Shown: piece after piece, positions 62,195-64,000 of the stretch
Layout: every line of letters begins with the position of its first letter
Position numbering within the stretch: position 1 is the stretch's first letter
Assembly (NCBI GenBank): GCA_965204235.1
Contig: OZ241979.1
Coordinates: 992,001-1,056,000 of the forward strand
Source: JAJDTQ01 sp965204235
Lineage (GTDB): Bacteria > Desulfobacterota > Binatia > UBA9968 > JAJDTQ01
DNA length: 64,000 nucleotides
Direction of reading: 5' to 3'
The notes under the pieces: model-generated
The model's database searches: none
Told to the model about the DNA's origin: nothing
What the model saw: only the letters and a program-made list of their open reading frames with translations
Position numbers and translations under genes: made by a program

Positions 62195-63640
62195 TCAGTT
62201 GAATGCCGGCTTCTCCCTGGGGTAGTGCGCTTCCATGGCCGGACGGTAACGCTCCATGATGCTGCGGTTGAGCTCCAGCGGCGGCTGCTGGTCGTCGGGC
62301 AGGAGCGGGCGGTATTCCACGTCTCCGACCTCTTCCCTGAAGGTCTCCCGGGCCCGGGCCACGAGATCGGGGTCCATGAGCAGGTCCATGGCCGACGCGG
62401 CCAGGGTCTTGGCTCCGGCGACCGCCCCCTTGTGGGCGATGGAGGTGGCCAGGGAAATGCCCGCGGCCCAGTGGTGGTAGGAGATGCCCGGTATGTTGGA
62501 GGGGAAGTTGACCACCCCGGACGGCACCACCCAACAGACCTCGCCGGAATCGTTGGCGGACACGGACTGCACGGCTTCCCGAAGCGGCGCCACCCGGTCG
62601 GGCATCCCGGTGGCCTGGACGTTGACCTTGGCCTGGACTTCGGTCACGAGCTTCTGCTCCGCGTCGGTCCATCGGGGCATGCCCACCGCCTCGATGTTCT
62701 TCTGGATCACCTCGGCCAGGGTGCGGTTGCAACGGGTGGGCCACACCGCGCTCAGGACGTTCACCGAATGGGAGGTGCCGGTCATGATGGCGGCGCCTTC
62801 GGCGACCCTCTTGGCCTTCTCGAACAGCGCCCGGGTCTTGTCCGCGGTGGCTTCCCGGAAGAACCACCAGATGGCCGCGGTGTTGGGGATCACGTTGGGC
62901 TGGTCGCCGCCGTTGCTGATGACCCTGTGGCTGCGCTGGGACGGCTCCAGGTGCTCCCGCAGCTTGTCCCAGCCCACGTCCATCAGCACCGCGGCGTCCA
63001 GCGCGTCCCGGGCGTTCCAGGGCGCGGTGGCCGCGTGGGCGCTCTCGCCCTTGAAGGTGAACTCCGCGGACACCAGCGAGTACTGCCGCAGGCCGTACAC
63101 GGTGCCCAGGTTGTGCCCGATGTGGTCGTGCAGGGCCACGTCCACGTCCTCGAAGTAGCCGTCGCGCACGAAGAAGGGGCGGCTCACGAGTTGCTCCTCC
63201 GCGGGCGCGCCGTAAACCCGCAGGGTCCCCTGTATGCCGAACTGCTCCATGGCCTTCCGGATGGCCACGGCTGCGCCGATCATCACCGCGGCGTTGACGT
63301 TGTGTCCCTCCGTGTGTCCGGGCGCGCCGTCCACGATGGCCTTCTGCTCGGCCACCCCCGGCATCTGCGAACTGGATGGCGTGGCGTCGAACTCCGTGTG
63401 CAGCGCCACCACGGGCTTGCCCGACCCGTAGGCGGCCATGAAGGCCGTGGGCATCCCCGAGATGTTCCGCCGGACTTCGAAGCCCGCCTGCTCCAGGATC
63501 TCCACCATGAGGCCGCTGGTGCGGAACTCCTGCATCCCCAACTCGGCGAAGTAGAAGATGTTGTCCCCGAGCAGGGCGATGTTGCCGCGGTTCTCCTCCA
63601 CCGCGTCCATGGCGAACTGCTTCTGCTTCGATTCCTGCAT
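62195..63640 (-). CDS. M20-family amidohydrolase (AbgB-like)
   Basis: A 481-residue metallopeptidase: VALHTEFDATPSSS (first metal His), GHTEGHNVNAAVMIGAA (Glu and His ligands), GAPAEEQLVSRPFFVRDG (catalytic Glu pair), GESAHAATAPWNARDALDA in the lid domain and VVPSGVVNFPSNIPG late. It closely follows p-aminobenzoyl-glutamate hydrolase subunit B and amidohydrolase relatives that cleave amide bonds of small acyl-amino acids. The start at 63640 has GGGAGGAG upstream. Confidence 0.9.
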   Translation of the reverse strand: MQESKQKQFAMDAVEENRGNIALLGDNIFYFAELGMQEFRTSGLMVEILEQAGFEVRRNISGMPTAFMAAYGSGKPVVALHTEFDATPSSSQMPGVAEQKAIVDGAPGHTEGHNVNAAVMIGAAVAIRKAMEQFGIQGTLRVYGAPAEEQLVSRPFFVRDGYFEDVDVALHDHIGHNLGTVYGLRQYSLVSAEFTFKGESAHAATAPWNARDALDAAVLMDVGWDKLREHLEPSQRSHRVISNGGDQPNVIPNTAAIWWFFREATADKTRALFEKAKRVAEGAAIMTGTSHSVNVLSAVWPTRCNRTLAEVIQKNIEAVGMPRWTDAEQKLVTEVQAKVNVQATGMPDRVAPLREAVQSVSANDSGEVCWVVPSGVVNFPSNIPGISYHHWAAGISLATSIAHKGAVAGAKTLAASAMDLLMDPDLVARARETFREEVGDVEYRPLLPDDQQPPLELNRSIMERYRPAMEAHYPREKPAFN

Positions 63641-63942
63641 GGCTCCTCCCGTGGACGCGGGCCGACGGTCTGCCGGCACTCCGCGGTCCTGCATGACACG
63701 GATGATCGATCCTATTACAACGAATGCAGCGAGTCGAGGGGAGGCGTCGGAGAAGGTCCGTGGGTTCGCAACGATGCCGCGGCGGAATCCGATCCCCTCT
63801 CCCCTTGAGGGGGAGGGTTAGGGTGAGGGGTTCCCCAATGCAACCGGACAGCCGGCGAGCGACACTGCCGGACGGACGGCCGACACGGCCGCCGCGTTCC
63901 GTCTTGAAACCACGGGTTCGATTTGCCATGGTTGCCGCCAAC
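63641..63942. repeat. intergenic region with one hairpin element
   Basis: A CTCTCCCCTTGAGGGGGAGGG hairpin element (about 63797-63820) of the same type as at 41285, 41430 and 48310 lies in the middle. The remainder shows no recognised signal. Confidence 0.6.
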
Positions 63943-64000
63943 ATGAAGCCGCCCTTCTTTCACGCCGTGGTTCTCGCCGCCTGCGTCCATCGTTGCAGCG
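63943..64000 (+). CDS. possible start of a plus-strand membrane protein, cut by the window
   Basis: ATGs at 63928 and 63943 open a frame reading MKPPFFHAVVLAACVHRCS to the window edge, resembling the first helix of a transporter. Too short to classify. Confidence 0.3.
   Translation, partial: MKPPFFHAVVLAACVHRCS

Noticed and set aside
60702..63944. A 1080-codon minus-strand frame joining TM0106 nuclease to upstream sequence
   Set aside because: Only the last 494 codons are the nuclease; the upstream portion is an off-frame of the M20 gene.

Overview
The window is GC-rich bacterial chromosome, densely coded, with no rRNA, tRNA, CRISPR array, integrase or intact transposase that I can see. Diderm envelope functions (YjbE/H/F/G-type capsule export, lipoproteins, ZnuABC), many Mo-hydroxylase, UbiD, amidohydrolase and BmpA-type transport genes, and very abundant dispersed palindromic repeats fit an uncultured, metabolically versatile proteobacterium-like lineage. 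A deltaproteobacterial or Tectomicrobia-like affiliation is only an impression, because no phylogenetic marker is present. An apparent selenoprotein implies Sec machinery elsewhere in the genome.

Layout. 0-5.6 kb: alpha/beta hydrolase end, NYN-domain protein with a terminator hairpin in its leader, SDR, small coiled-coil protein, DMT exporter, DUF4143 ATPase, MsrA, Sel1 protein. 6.3-15.5 kb: accessory block with a DUF4365 nuclease-like pair, lipoprotein, frameshifted D12-class DNA methylase, then a minus-strand group: a selenocysteine TlpA/DipZ-like redoxin, a three-domain RNase H/DUF429/P-loop-kinase fusion, a 56-residue membrane protein, a PurZ-like adenylosuccinate synthetase in which the catalytic Asp is Ser, and a membrane-anchored dCTP-deaminase-fold protein without the catalytic Glu. 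This last group is my best candidate for an undescribed system. 15.6-35.9 kb: catabolic and housekeeping genes (FAD oxidoreductase, carboxyltransferase-like protein, ZnuABC, SCO1-UbiD, Nth, MFS, Mo-hydroxylase trio, amidohydrolase, Zn-ADH), with decayed toxin, protease and toxin-antitoxin remnants between them. 36.2-49.4 kb: BmpA-type ABC uptake operon, DMT exporter, YheT-like hydrolase, enolase-superfamily enzyme and a second Mo-hydroxylase. 49.9-54.6 kb: yjbE-H-F-G-like exopolysaccharide operon behind a good sigma70 promoter. 54.7-60.5 kb: second accessory island (XRE-ImmA regulator, membrane protein, PD-(D/E)XK nuclease, two DUF4143 ATPases, one preceded by four 23-bp iterons). 60.7-64 kb: TM0106-type nuclease and M20 amidohydrolase.

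Functionally, two Mo-hydroxylases, UbiD, amidohydrolase, FAD and short-chain or zinc dehydrogenases and a nucleoside-type uptake system point to scavenging of heterocyclic or aromatic compounds. Several families of dispersed repeats occupy nearly every intergenic gap. One copy is inserted in frame in the N-terminal region of the YjbG-like gene and another block splits znuC from znuB. All assignments were read by eye from sequence; no database search was run.
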